Shown in pieces: positions 56,026 to 64,000 of a stretch of 64,000 nucleotides of DNA (its first letter is position 1; each line of letters begins with the position of its first letter). Made by a program: the position numbers and the translations under genes. The DNA comes from UBA583 sp964429995. GTDB lineage: Archaea > Nanobdellota > Nanobdellia > Woesearchaeales > UBA583. The notes under the pieces are model-generated. The model was not told the DNA's origin. It ran no database searches and saw nothing but the letters and a program-made list of their open reading frames with translations. The stretch is taken from positions 8,047 through 72,046 of the forward strand of contig CAYSDY010000004.1 in assembly GCA_964429995.1 (NCBI GenBank), given 5' to 3'.

Positions 56026-57099
56026 TTAATAAACTGTTTTTATCCCTAAATCGTTAGAAACTTTTCTACCAGCATCTATTTTTTCCTGTTTTGTCTCATT
56101 TCCAAGTATATGAGCAGATTTTACACCTGTCATAATACTCATTATTGTTATTCTTTTAGCTGCAGAATCATCAACTCTTGCACCCCAGATTACATTTGCA
56201 TCAGGATGTATAGATTGTGTTATCAATTGTCCTGCTCTGTCTATTTCTTCAAGTGTCATATCCTTTCCACCTGTAATATGGATAAGAGCTCCTGTTGCAC
56301 CCTCATAATCTATTTCAAGCAAAGGATTGGATAATGCCTCTTCAACAGCTTCTTCAACTCTTCTATTTGTATCAGAAGTTCCCATTCCAACAGTTGCAAC
56401 ACCACCAGATTTCATTATTGCCTTAACATCTGCAAAATCCAAATTTACAAGTGAAGGTGTATGAATTATTTCAACTATTCCTTTAATCATTACAGATATA
56501 AGTTCATTTGCAACAGCAAAAGCCTGCTGAACTGGTAATTGACCTGCAATTTTAACAAGCCTGTTATTATCAATTACAACAACTGTATCACAAACACTTC
56601 TTAATTTCTGAAGACCAAACTCTGCCTTATCAATTCTTGCTCTCTCAATACTAAATGGCATAGTTGTAACTCCTATAACTATAGCTCCCATATCTTTTGC
56701 AACTTTTGCAACTTCTGGAGCAACACCTGTACCAGTTCCTCCACCAAGACCAGCACACACAAAAACCATGTCTGAATCCTTTATTGCTTCTTTTATTTCA
56801 TTTATACTCTCTTTTGCAGCTTCACAACCCTTTGTTGGATCACCACCTGCTCCAAGACCTCTTGTAACTTCTCTTCCTACAAGAATCTTTTTATCAGCAT
56901 TTTTTAATTTTAAATCCTGTAAATCAGTATTAACAGCAACTATTGTTGCTCCATTAACACCCTTAGCATAAAGCCAATCAACCATGTTTTGACCAGCTCC
57001 ACCACAACCTACAACTGTCATCCTAGCCTGTCCTACTTCATAATTATCAATTGATGCTTCAGACATGTTTTGCAACGCATTTTTTACCAAAAAGTCCAT
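56026..57099 (-). CDS. ftsZ: Cell division protein FtsZ
   Basis: 357 residues. VVGCGGAGQNMVDWL (G1), AVNTDLQDL, the tubulin signature CAGLGGGTGTGVAPEVA (GGGTGTG), and T7 loop NLDFADVKAIM. It polymerises with GTP into the division ring. The C terminus (DLGIKTVY) lacks an obvious conserved FtsA/ZipA-binding peptide. Confidence 0.97.
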   Translation of the reverse strand: MDFLVKNALQNMSEASIDNYEVGQARMTVVGCGGAGQNMVDWLYAKGVNGATIVAVNTDLQDLKLKNADKKILVGREVTRGLGAGGDPTKGCEAAKESINEIKEAIKDSDMVFVCAGLGGGTGTGVAPEVAKVAKDMGAIVIGVTTMPFSIERARIDKAEFGLQKLRSVCDTVVVIDNNRLVKIAGQLPVQQAFAVANELISVMIKGIVEIIHTPSLVNLDFADVKAIMKSGGVATVGMGTSDTNRRVEEAVEEALSNPLLEIDYEGATGALIHITGGKDMTLEEIDRAGQLITQSIHPDANVIWGARVDDSAAKRITIMSIMTGVKSAHILGNETKQEKIDAGRKVSNDLGIKTVY

Positions 57100-57129
57100 T
57101 TTTCTTTTGCCAAAATAAAAACTATACTA

Positions 57130-57207
57130 GATAGCCCTTTGTTAGAAAGAAATAGTTTCATACTTATTAAAAGTAAAGTTACCTAATGAAAGTAGTTACC
57201 ACACCTT
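57130..57207 (-). promoter_or_regulatory. ftsZ upstream region with repeated GGTAACT motif
   Basis: On the - strand this spacer carries GGTAACTACTTT and, 8 bp on, GGTAACTTTACTTT, a near direct repeat. A similar AGTAAAGTAACTTT block occurs before the TrmB gene at about 42821. They could be regulator sites. Unproven. Confidence 0.25.
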
Positions 57208-57759
57208 TTATTTTTCAATATCCAAGGGTTGATAAGACATAAGATTGATAATATTTTTATCAGCATTCTTTCTAAAATCATAGTCATCATCAAGATTAAA
57301 ATAATCATAAAATTTCTTTGTAACCTTATAATACCTTCCAATACCTTTCTTTTCATACGATATAAATTTATTTCTAAAAAGATACTCTATTTCAAGTTTA
57401 ACACTTTTTCCAAGTATTTCATTGAGTCTTGTTTTAGTTATGGGCTGTTCATAAGCTATTACTGATAATACTTTTAATGCTGGTTTGTCCATTTCAACAT
57501 TACATATAAGGTCACACATTAAATTTTCATATTCACTAAGTAATGCCATTTTGTATTTTAAAGCATCATTTGAAAAAATCTTAAAAGGATAATCTTGTTG
57601 ATATTTATGTTCAAGTTCTTTTAAACTATTTTCTACCATAAGACTTGAATCTATACCAATTATTGACATTATCTCAGATACTGATATCCAATCACCATAA
57701 GAAAAAAGAACAGCTTCAACTTTTTTTCTGATTTCAGAAAATTGATTATCTCCACTCAT
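57208..57759 (-). CDS. scpB: Segregation and condensation protein B
   Basis: 183 residues from the ATG ending at 57759. Winged-helix pairs typical of ScpB: IRKKVEAVLFSYGDWISVSE, MDKPALKVLSVIAYEQPITK and TRLNEILGKSVKLEIEYLFR with IGRYYKVTKKFYDYFNL. It dimerises and binds ScpA in the SMC condensin. Located 11.7 kb from scpA, beside ftsZ. Confidence 0.92.
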   Translation of the reverse strand: MSGDNQFSEIRKKVEAVLFSYGDWISVSEIMSIIGIDSSLMVENSLKELEHKYQQDYPFKIFSNDALKYKMALLSEYENLMCDLICNVEMDKPALKVLSVIAYEQPITKTRLNEILGKSVKLEIEYLFRNKFISYEKKGIGRYYKVTKKFYDYFNLDDDYDFRKNADKNIINLMSYQPLDIEK

Positions 57760-57831
57760 TATATCAGAAACGATAAATGATTTTATAAAAATTTGTATAA
57801 AATTATAATAACAACAAAACATTAAAGTTTT

Positions 57832-58305
57832 TCAATATATTTCAAGAAAATTTTTTTGACGAAGATAAATAGTTCTATAATTATTCTTGTGTATTTTAAG
57901 TTTTAGCTCCTTATCGTTTGTTGCAATATAGACAAACTCACAAAGATTATCAAGGATATCCTTATCAACATACCTTTGGGAAGATTTTATTATTTTAAAG
58001 CCATATATCCTTAACATGCTCATTATAAGCCTTATATATTTTTTATTTTTACTTTTTGAATTTAAAAGATTCTCAAGTTCATAAAGCGTTCCCTCATATA
58101 TAAATAACGAATATGCATTCCCAAACAATCTTTTAAGTTCTGATATTATATCAACATTAAATTGAAATGTTACAAATAAGAAATTAGTATCAAAAATAAC
58201 TGGATTTTTTACCTGTTTTAAATCTACAAAGTTTATAAAACCAATATCTTTAACATTATCAAAAACAGACATTTTATCGAATTTAAGATTATCTTTATCA
58301 ATCAT
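57832..58305 (-). CDS. PIN-domain protein, archaeal Fcf1/VapC-like
   Basis: 157 residues from the ATG ending at 58305, which has TTTATAAA 23-30 nt before it. PIN-type features: VIFDTNFLFVTFQFNVDIIS (first acidic residue), YEGTLYELENLL (Glu), YVDKDILDNL and YIATNDKELKLKIH (late Asp). By family a Mg2+-dependent ribonuclease; the arrangement favours the Fcf1/Utp24-like archaeal rRNA-processing group over toxin VapC, as no antitoxin lies beside it. Confidence 0.75.
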   Translation of the reverse strand: MIDKDNLKFDKMSVFDNVKDIGFINFVDLKQVKNPVIFDTNFLFVTFQFNVDIISELKRLFGNAYSLFIYEGTLYELENLLNSKSKNKKYIRLIMSMLRIYGFKIIKSSQRYVDKDILDNLCEFVYIATNDKELKLKIHKNNYRTIYLRQKNFLEIY

Positions 58306-58327
58306 ACATATATGCAACTATACTCTT

Positions 58328-58335
58328 TTTATAAA
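58328..58335 (-). promoter_or_regulatory. TATA box of PIN-domain gene
   Basis: TTTATAAA, 23-30 nt before the ATG at 58305. Confidence 0.5.
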
Positions 58336-58385
58336 TATAATGTCCAAAAATAAATAAAAAATTTAAATTTAGCTTGAAAATAAAA

Positions 58386-60080
58386 TCATTTTTTTATTCC
58401 GCTAATAAGTTTTTCATATCTTAATAATCCATGTTCTGTTTTAGGTTCATCTAACTGTTTAAATGACAAATCCTCAAAATTTGAAACATCAGATACGATC
58501 AATTCTGACTTATCATCTTTTGTTGCATCAAAAAAAGAACCTCCTATAATTTGATTTGAATCGTTTAATACATATATTCCATGCTTAAATTTTCCACCAG
58601 GATTATAATGTTCTATGTTAGGTGCAAAAGGGTTTATATGAGAATTCTGCGAGTGAATATGCCCATGTAAAACACTATATTCTCTTTTTTTTTGTTTAGC
58701 TAATGATTCAAAAAATCCAAATTCCTTAACACCTGAATAATCAATATTATCTATCTGTCCATGTGTTAGAATGTAATCTGCATTATTGCAGTTTAAAACA
58801 TCTATACCTGATTCTAAACTCTTTTTATGTTCCTCCCATTTTGGCAAAAATTCATCTTTGTAAAAAGTTGAAAGATATGATTTTTTTGGCTTTAATCCAC
58901 CATTTTCAATTGATTTAGAAAATTCATCAATCTGGCTATCAACTAAAAACCTTTCAGATATAGTTTCAAATATTTCATCACAGGTAAACATAATCCCTCT
59001 ATCATGAAAATAATTAATCATTTCTTTTACCTTATCCATATGCATCATAAACTGTTTTTTATTTAATGCATTATCATCATTAAACAGAAAATTACCAGCA
59101 TACTCTTGTGGTAAAAACATACCTGTAGACTCTTTTAATGGTGCTGCAAATTTAACACCTTTAATCTCTTTTAATCCTTCTTTTGTAATCATATATTCAG
59201 AAAGAACATCTGACATTACACTATAATCATCATGATTTCCTGCAATAACAATCATGTCTTCTGCTCTAATCCCTAAAGACTCAAAAGCTTTTTGCATTTT
59301 AGAATACTTGTCTTTAGCATAATTTTTAAGTATCTTTTTAAATAAAGAAACAAAAGAATCATAATTTTTCATATATTCTTTTTTTTCTTGAAGTGACATA
59401 TGCTGTGGAATTTTTCCAAAAAACATGTTTTTAATCTGTAACATGATTTTTTCATAACCTGATGAATAATCTTTAATATTTTTTTTCAGTACATCCTCAA
59501 GAAGAATATTATGATTTATGTTATTTGATGTCAAAAGATAACCATAATACTTTTTAAATTCTTCTGCAGATTTACCAAAAATCATTCCTTTTTCAAGTAT
59601 TTTTTCAGGAAGAAAAGATGATATTTTGGTAACATCTGAAAAATCCAACAAGTCTTCCAATAAATCTCCAGTATGAACAATAATATCATTTTCACTATCA
59701 AATTCATCTAATAATTTTTTAAGATACAATTGTAAATCTTCTACACTTGAATGTGTATCTGTAATATGAAATAATTTTCTTTTAGGCAAAAATTTTTTTA
59801 TATCTTTTTCTCTTATTTCAAAAAAAGAATCAGGATTTTCACTCGCTCTTCTTGCAATTTCATCATCACTAAAAAATAATGCCTTTTTTAAAGGTTGATT
59901 AACTATCATTGCTTTAATCTGATCATCTGAAACATCCGATAAAGAACCATTATTTTTATCTAATTCAAATATCAGTTTTAAAAGTTTTAGAGAAATACTA
60001 ATGCCTCCATCTGTACAAGATAATGATTTTAACCTATCAATAGTCTCAGAAGAAATATTTAAAACAACTTTATCATCCAT
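58386..60080 (-). CDS. Calcineurin-like metallophosphoesterase
   Basis: 564 residues, long for the fold. A ~100-residue helical N-terminal region precedes the metal motifs LFHITDTHS (DxH), IIVHTGDLLEDL (GD), VIAGNHDDY (GNHD), YILTHGQID and SVLHGHIHSQNSH (GHxH). A large helical insertion lies between GD and GNHD (residues ~160-260). It could act on phosphodiesters or nucleotides; substrate unknown. The gene stands alone. Confidence 0.88.
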   Translation of the reverse strand: MDDKVVLNISSETIDRLKSLSCTDGGISISLKLLKLIFELDKNNGSLSDVSDDQIKAMIVNQPLKKALFFSDDEIARRASENPDSFFEIREKDIKKFLPKRKLFHITDTHSSVEDLQLYLKKLLDEFDSENDIIVHTGDLLEDLLDFSDVTKISSFLPEKILEKGMIFGKSAEEFKKYYGYLLTSNNINHNILLEDVLKKNIKDYSSGYEKIMLQIKNMFFGKIPQHMSLQEKKEYMKNYDSFVSLFKKILKNYAKDKYSKMQKAFESLGIRAEDMIVIAGNHDDYSVMSDVLSEYMITKEGLKEIKGVKFAAPLKESTGMFLPQEYAGNFLFNDDNALNKKQFMMHMDKVKEMINYFHDRGIMFTCDEIFETISERFLVDSQIDEFSKSIENGGLKPKKSYLSTFYKDEFLPKWEEHKKSLESGIDVLNCNNADYILTHGQIDNIDYSGVKEFGFFESLAKQKKREYSVLHGHIHSQNSHINPFAPNIEHYNPGGKFKHGIYVLNDSNQIIGGSFFDATKDDKSELIVSDVSNFEDLSFKQLDEPKTEHGLLRYEKLISGIKK

Positions 60081-60126
60081 AAAGTATTATAAATTATAAT
60101 ATTTAAATAATTATCTTAAAATCCAT

Positions 60127-60666
60127 TTAGTGGCAATGATGATCACAACTTCCACAAGAACAAGAACCTTCCTCTTCACCATTATCATCAGATCCATCAT
60201 GTCCAAAATTTCCAAATATTCTTTTTTTATCCTCATCACTAGACATATATTCATCAACAATTTCAACTTCAAAGATAAGGTTCTTACCAGCTAAAGGATG
60301 ATTAAAATCAACTTTAACACTATCTTGCAATATTTCTTTAACTGTTACTGGTATCATTCCAGCAGGTCCTTGTGCTGCTAACTGCAATCCTTGTGTTAAT
60401 TCCATGTCCTTAGGAAAATGCTCTTTTGGTACTTCCCTAATAGCCTCTTCCATTACAGGTCCATAAGCTTCTTCATAAGAAACCTCAACAGTCTTTTTAT
60501 CTTCTTTTTTAAGACCAATTAAACCTTTTTCAAGACCAGGCACAATCATACCCATTCCAAAGATAAACTCTAAAGGTTCTCTATCCTTTGATGAATCAAA
60601 AACAACACCATCTTCTAGTTTTCCTGTATAGTGCATCTTAACCAAACTATTTTTTTCTATAGCCAT
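60127..60666 (-). CDS. slyD: FKBP-type peptidyl-prolyl isomerase, SlyD-like
   Basis: 179 residues. FKBP fold: KNSLVKMHYTGKLEDGVVFD, then PLEFIFGMGMIVPGLEKGLI, KKTVEVSYEEAYGPV, an insert-in-flap domain (VPKEHFPKDMELTQGLQLAA) and FNHPLAGKNLIFEVEIV. It ends in a metal tail CSCGSCDHHCH, as in bacterial SlyD nickel tails. It assists folding and may bind nickel. The tail is unusually compact. Confidence 0.95.
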   Translation of the reverse strand: MAIEKNSLVKMHYTGKLEDGVVFDSSKDREPLEFIFGMGMIVPGLEKGLIGLKKEDKKTVEVSYEEAYGPVMEEAIREVPKEHFPKDMELTQGLQLAAQGPAGMIPVTVKEILQDSVKVDFNHPLAGKNLIFEVEIVDEYMSSDEDKKRIFGNFGHDGSDDNGEEEGSCSCGSCDHHCH

Positions 60667-60737
60667 AAAAAAATCAAAAAAACTTTCTTTTATAAAACTT
60701 TAGTACAAGAAAACAATAAAATTAATTATCTAAAATA

Positions 60738-60885
60738 GGTTAGCTACCCTGTCAACATCGTCCACTCCGCAACCTCTTAAGCACTTTTGTAAGAATTTAG
60801 TGCTGCTTAGTTCCCCACCTGACACGGTTCATCCAGACAAAAACCATAAAAGACAAAGTTTCTACCTTATTTGACAGGACTAACC
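60738..60885 (-). ncRNA. ffs: Signal recognition particle RNA, compact bacterial-like form
   Basis: Read on the - strand, the domain IV core GTGTCAGG, GGGGAA loop and AAGCAGCAC is the SRP54-binding helix 8. The 5' end GGTTAG and CCTGTCAA pair perfectly with the 3' TTGACAGG and CTAACC (6 + 8 bp). The late GATGTTGACAGGG resembles the 4.5S 3' strand. At 148 nt it has no room for the archaeal Alu domain or helix 6. A TATA box is 24-31 nt upstream. It replaces a stretch with no protein gene. Confidence 0.75.
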
Positions 60886-60908
60886 TAGTAAACAAAAAAT
60901 ATCCATCA

Positions 60909-60916
60909 TTTATAAA
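60909..60916 (-). promoter_or_regulatory. TATA box of SRP RNA
   Basis: TTTATAAA, 24-31 nt from the predicted 5' end of the RNA at 60885. Confidence 0.5.
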
Positions 60917-60972
60917 ATTTTTTAAAAACATATAGTTTTAAGAGTTAAAAAAATAAAAGGTTTTTCAATAAT

Positions 60973-61719
60973 TTATAAAAACCAATCCAATGGCATCCAT
61001 CTTAAAAATTTAAAACTGAATTTTTCAGGATAAACATTAACCTTTTCTTCCTTAAAACCTAAAACCAAATCATCTATATTATCCTTATCACTCAAAGTTA
61101 TGTAAACAAACAAAAGTTCCCTAAAGTCTGCATTAAGGTTATTTTTTAAAAGTTCAGATTTCATATTATTTACAAGCTGATTTTTTAATGATGTTTCAAA
61201 GTTTCTTTCAGAAGATATTATTTCAACATATCTATTCAAAGAATCTTTTGATTCAATTATGCTTAACACTTCATTTTTAGTAAGTGATGCATTAATCTTT
61301 TCTCCATCCACTTCAAATTCTTTAAGTTCATAAAAATAATAAGTCTTATTATCACTTAACATATCCTTAAATACTTCTGTATCAATAAATACGTATATTT
61401 CATCATCCAATTTTTTAACATCTATTTTAGAAACATCTAAAGCCTTAGATTTTGAAACATCTGGAACATTATCCTTAACGAAAAGGCTAACACCAAACTG
61501 TGGATTTTTAGCATCACCATATATTATGCCTATCTCATACATATCTCTTCCTACAATATCCTGATAATCAAGATACATCATAGCCCCTACACCTGCAAAT
61601 ACCAAAAATAATAAAAAAAATACAGCAAATATTGCAACAATCACTTTTTTTATTAATTTGAATATCAAAATCACTACTACTAAAAATAGTACAATGTATA
61701 TTAAAAAACTGATATCCAT
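60973..61719 (-). CDS. Membrane-anchored protein of unknown function
   Basis: 248 residues. Two N-terminal hydrophobic helices (DISFLIYIVLFLVVVILIF; KVIVAIFAVFFLLFLVFAGV) and a long, soluble, mixed alpha/beta domain, probably outside (GIIYGDAKNPQFGVSLFVKD; YVFIDTEVFKDML; FRELLFVYITLSDKDNID). Not recognised; lone gene. Confidence 0.6.
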   Translation of the reverse strand: MDISFLIYIVLFLVVVILIFKLIKKVIVAIFAVFFLLFLVFAGVGAMMYLDYQDIVGRDMYEIGIIYGDAKNPQFGVSLFVKDNVPDVSKSKALDVSKIDVKKLDDEIYVFIDTEVFKDMLSDNKTYYFYELKEFEVDGEKINASLTKNEVLSIIESKDSLNRYVEIISSERNFETSLKNQLVNNMKSELLKNNLNADFRELLFVYITLSDKDNIDDLVLGFKEEKVNVYPEKFSFKFLRWMPLDWFL

Positions 61720-61800
61720 AACATTATATACAATCTTTAATATATAAATATTTATATTAACTCATTAAGTTTTGCAGTTAAAAAGGAAAAAATATAAAAA

Positions 61801-62415
61801 CTACCTAGCACACCTAAAGGAAACTAATGGTTCATAACCTGTAACATTACCTACTATGCCCCAGCCAGCATAACTACATCCAGAAGAACCAATAATAGTA
61901 GTACCTAAACCATGATTAGCACCATAATACATAGGCAAGGCCTCATTTGAAGACCATTCCCAATTCCCAGTCATAGATGATAAACCAAAACTTCCAGCAT
62001 TTTTACATCCATATTTATATTCAAAATTTTCAGGTAATCTCATATTGATTTTTGTACATGTTGCCTTAGCTCCTTCCCAATAATCAGCACTCCTCTCATT
62101 CTGCTCAATTACATATCCTACATCCCCAGGTTCACAGTTTCCACCACTTGTTGACTCTCCTCCCAAATGTGAATCAGAATATACATTACCATTCTTAAAG
62201 CAAATCTCTGTATATGCTAAAGGAAAACTTCCTTGTGGTATCCTGTTATCATACATTCCTGCATTTGCAGTAATTCCTGACAAACCTTGTGCCCTTGAAT
62301 TCGTATCATTATGCATAGCATTTAATGGAGACAACCAATTAATCACATAATCTGTAGCAGGTCCACTTGCTGGTTCAATAAATGCGTAAACTCCAAATGT
62401 TATAGCAAAAATCAA
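61801..62415 (-). CDS. Lectin/FGE-fold exported protein with unclear start
   Basis: Open frame runs from a stop at 62491 to 61801, but it holds no ATG or GTG; the only standard start is a TTG at 62415 inside the membrane helix. Reading from 62490 gives a plausible basic leader and helix (RKGASFGLGIILIFAITFGV), so the true start is non-standard or the 5' end is damaged. The rest has ADYWEGAKATCTKINMRLPE, TGNWEWSSNEAL and a terminal SFRCAR, a C-type-lectin/FGE-like fold. Related in fold, not closely, to the two paralogues at 12.6 and 62.7 kb. Confidence 0.6.
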   Translation of the reverse strand: MIFAITFGVYAFIEPASGPATDYVINWLSPLNAMHNDTNSRAQGLSGITANAGMYDNRIPQGSFPLAYTEICFKNGNVYSDSHLGGESTSGGNCEPGDVGYVIEQNERSADYWEGAKATCTKINMRLPENFEYKYGCKNAGSFGLSSMTGNWEWSSNEALPMYYGANHGLGTTIIGSSGCSYAGWGIVGNVTGYEPLVSFRCAR

Positions 62416-62490
62416 TATTATTCCAAGCCCAAAACTTGCTCCTTTTCTTAAATCAGTTAATGCTTCTTTTAATATATTCCTTATTTTTAA

Positions 62491-62699
62491 TTACTAATAC
62501 TTATACATAATTTTATTAATTTATATATGTTTTTATTACTGACAACATTATCTTGTTTTTACAAAAAAGTCTTAAAAGTTCAATTACAAAAAATAAAACA
62601 ACAAACCTATAGCATTAAAATATTTAATAATAGATTAAACAATGGTCGATAATTTTGTAAAAAAAAATTAAACAAAATATTATAATATAATACTTAAAA
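62491..62699. other. Gene-free spacer between lectin-fold genes
   Basis: AT-rich, no open frame, no template-repeat-like copy of the neighbouring 3' end. A CATATATAAAT near 62526 could be the TATA box of the 61801 gene. Confidence 0.5.
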
Positions 62700-63986
62700 T
62701 TAAGGATCATATGAGCAACGGAATCCAACACCATAGGATAAACGTGAAGGAGCAAAGGCCAAGTACAAAGCAAAAGAACCAGAAAGTGCATCATAGCCCC
62801 AAGCACCACCAGAGAGAAAAGCATGTATTGTTCCGCTTGGATCTGCTACATCAACATCAACAGAAACTTTACCTATTCCATTAGATGATGTTAGTGATGC
62901 GTTAAATGGTTTTAAATGATTATAAGATGAACTTATAGATGTCCATTCATACCAATTACTTGTGCTTTGACCTAATGAACTTTCCACATTAGTATTGTAA
63001 ACATCACTATTCCATTCATACACATTACCTGATAAATCCCATATTATTTCTCCATTATACAATTTTAAAGTTCTTCGTTCTATTGATGTTCCACTATTAC
63101 CTGTTCCGATGTAACCATCATTTGTATCTGAAACAGATAAAATATAATTTGGGGAACTATCACTATGTCCTCTATACATACTTCCTGAATATATTGTGCC
63201 ACTATCCCAATTGTATGTACTGTTCTCTGCTTCTCGTGCAGATGTTACCCATTCAGCACGAGTTATTAATTTATAACCTATACCTAAAGATGCACACAAA
63301 GCAATTGCCTGAGTCTGAGTAATATGTGTTATTGGTTCAGGCATTGGATGTGATCTTATGCTTAAATCACCTCCTGCATTATTATATTGCCATCCCTTAT
63401 AAGTTGTATTCTGTGTTTTACTTGCTGTATTTACAAATTTTGCCTCGTATTTCATAACATAAAAATCATTGTTAACGCCTAAATCTTCATTTGCAAACAC
63501 AAGTACCCATTCTCCACCTTGTGTTGGTGCTAAACTATCATTACATGTTGAATAACTGTAGTTATCTGTACCATCTAATGTGCCATCATTACATGTTCTT
63601 ATCTGTGAAATTGCAGAGCATCCTGCTAAATTGTTATATGGTTTATCATACAGATAAAATGTATGTGATGAACCATTATCAATAGTTGTACCATTTAAAG
63701 AACAACTTAAATCATCTACTGGTGGCAAACCACCACTACCTGTTTCTGTAATGTTAACATGTTTTACATAAATCTTTTTCTCAATCAAACCCTTATCTGT
63801 TATTACTACAACATCTGGAGTACTAACATTCAAATTTGAGATACAGTCTGTTATGTTGATTTCCAATATCCCTTTAGAATAATTTGTTTCACTATCAAAA
63901 CAACTGTAACCATTTACTTTTATGTCTTTTATAGTTAAGTTATCATAGGCTCCGTTCGGAGTTAAGTAATATTTAACAAATATTTC
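62700..63986 (-). CDS. C-type-lectin/FGE-fold protein, candidate DGR target (5' incomplete)
   Basis: The first ATG ends at 63866, but homology to the protein at 12635 runs to about 63986 (VKYYLTPNGAYDNL, LTIKDIKVNGYSC), where an in-frame TAA (63987-63989) cuts off the pilin-type N terminus; only 11 bases remain in the window. So the gene is frameshifted, recombined or a pseudogene at its 5' end. The Cys linker (CSAISQIRTCNDGTLDG), the lectin core (VMKYEAKF, KLITRAEW, GNVYEWN) and the end GFRCSYDP are intact. The last ~30 residues vary strongly from the paralogue. Confidence 0.75.
   Translation of the reverse strand, partial: EIFVKYYLTPNGAYDNLTIKDIKVNGYSCFDSETNYSKGILEINITDCISNLNVSTPDVVVITDKGLIEKKIYVKHVNITETGSGGLPPVDDLSCSLNGTTIDNGSSHTFYLYDKPYNNLAGCSAISQIRTCNDGTLDGTDNYSYSTCNDSLAPTQGGEWVLVFANEDLGVNNDFYVMKYEAKFVNTASKTQNTTYKGWQYNNAGGDLSIRSHPMPEPITHITQTQAIALCASLGIGYKLITRAEWVTSAREAENSTYNWDSGTIYSGSMYRGHSDSSPNYILSVSDTNDGYIGTGNSGTSIERRTLKLYNGEIIWDLSGNVYEWNSDVYNTNVESSLGQSTSNWYEWTSISSSYNHLKPFNASLTSSNGIGKVSVDVDVADPSGTIHAFLSGGAWGYDALSGSFALYLAFAPSRLSYGVGFRCSYDP
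62715..62810 (-). other. Candidate DGR variable region (copy B)
   Basis: Codes for GGAWGYDALSGSFALY then LAFAPSRLSYGVGFRC. Variable codons (ggc, tat, gat, ctt, tac, gcc, ttt, cgt, tcc, tat, ggt) end in C or T, unlike the A-rich third positions of the host, consistent with AAC/AAT template codons. Same fixed residues as copy A. Confidence 0.55.
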
Positions 63987-64000
63987 TTAATTAATGAATT

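Noticed and set aside
62416..62699. Template repeat for the DGR-like variable regions
   Set aside because: Checked for GFRC- or AAC/AAT-rich copies of the neighbouring 3' end and found none; the spacer is plain AT-rich DNA.

Overview
The window is AT-rich archaeal DNA, most likely from a small-genome DPANN lineage (Woesearchaeales/Pacearchaeales-like; the exact placement is inference). Archaeal markers are the thermosome, membrane-bound LonB, TrmY, L14e, RNase P p29, the DP2 subunit of DNA polymerase D, Bud32, a TrmB regulator, ScpA/ScpB with FtsZ, and an archaeal-type alanyl-tRNA synthetase fragment. Several genes are more typical of bacteria: uvrABC, lgt, tex, a GGDEF protein and slyD. Two essential enzymes appear as split halves: DP2 (N-terminal half only) and AlaRS (editing plus C-terminal half only). 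Many genes have a TTTATAAA box about 22-30 nt before the start codon and no room for a leader, so leaderless transcription is probably common. I used that spacing to choose several starts.

Layout. 1-9.8 kb: cell-surface genes, comprising the tail of one giant Ig-like surface protein, a complete 1655-residue paralogue and a 980-residue pilin-anchored protein with 26 DUF285 repeats; p29 and two small genes lie between them. 9.9-14.8 kb: two hypotheticals, the thermosome, a pilin-anchored C-type-lectin/FGE-fold protein and a Cys-rich membrane protein. 14.8-21.5 kb: uvrB, uvrC and uvrA plus a DUF3781 gene. 21.8-34.6 kb: DP2 N-half, GGDEF protein, 5S rRNA, TtcA-like enzyme, GatB, YbjQ, DUF4349, Obg-like GTPase, Tex, pyruvate kinase and an antiporter. 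34.7-37.9 kb: an apparent island with a HinP1I-like restriction-modification pair, an unknown gene, L14e, a 97-bp tandem repeat and tRNA-Ser(GGA). 38-50 kb: Lgt, membrane proteins, TrmB, ScpA, LonB, TrmY. 50-60.7 kb: a cysteine-poor family-4 uracil-DNA glycosylase, CYTH protein, rRNA/tRNA m5C methyltransferase, split AlaRS, Bud32, stomatin, FtsZ, ScpB, PIN protein, phosphoesterase and SlyD. 60.7-64 kb: a compact SRP RNA and two more lectin-fold surface proteins.

The strongest unusual signal is the pair of paralogous surface proteins at 12.6-14.1 kb and 62.7-64.0 kb. They share an N-terminal pilin-like stalk domain (also present in the DUF285 protein) and a C-terminal lectin/FGE fold. Their last ~30 residues have the layout of the variable region of a diversity-generating retroelement (DGR) target: conserved Gly, Phe, Leu, Ala-Pro-Ser and GFRC positions alternate with sites that differ at first and second codon bases and mostly end in C or T. 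No reverse transcriptase or template repeat is in the window, so the DGR assignment remains a prediction. Other points worth checking are the short bacterial-like SRP RNA, the split enzymes, the glycosylase that has lost three of four Fe-S ligands, and the tandem repeat next to tRNA-Ser.
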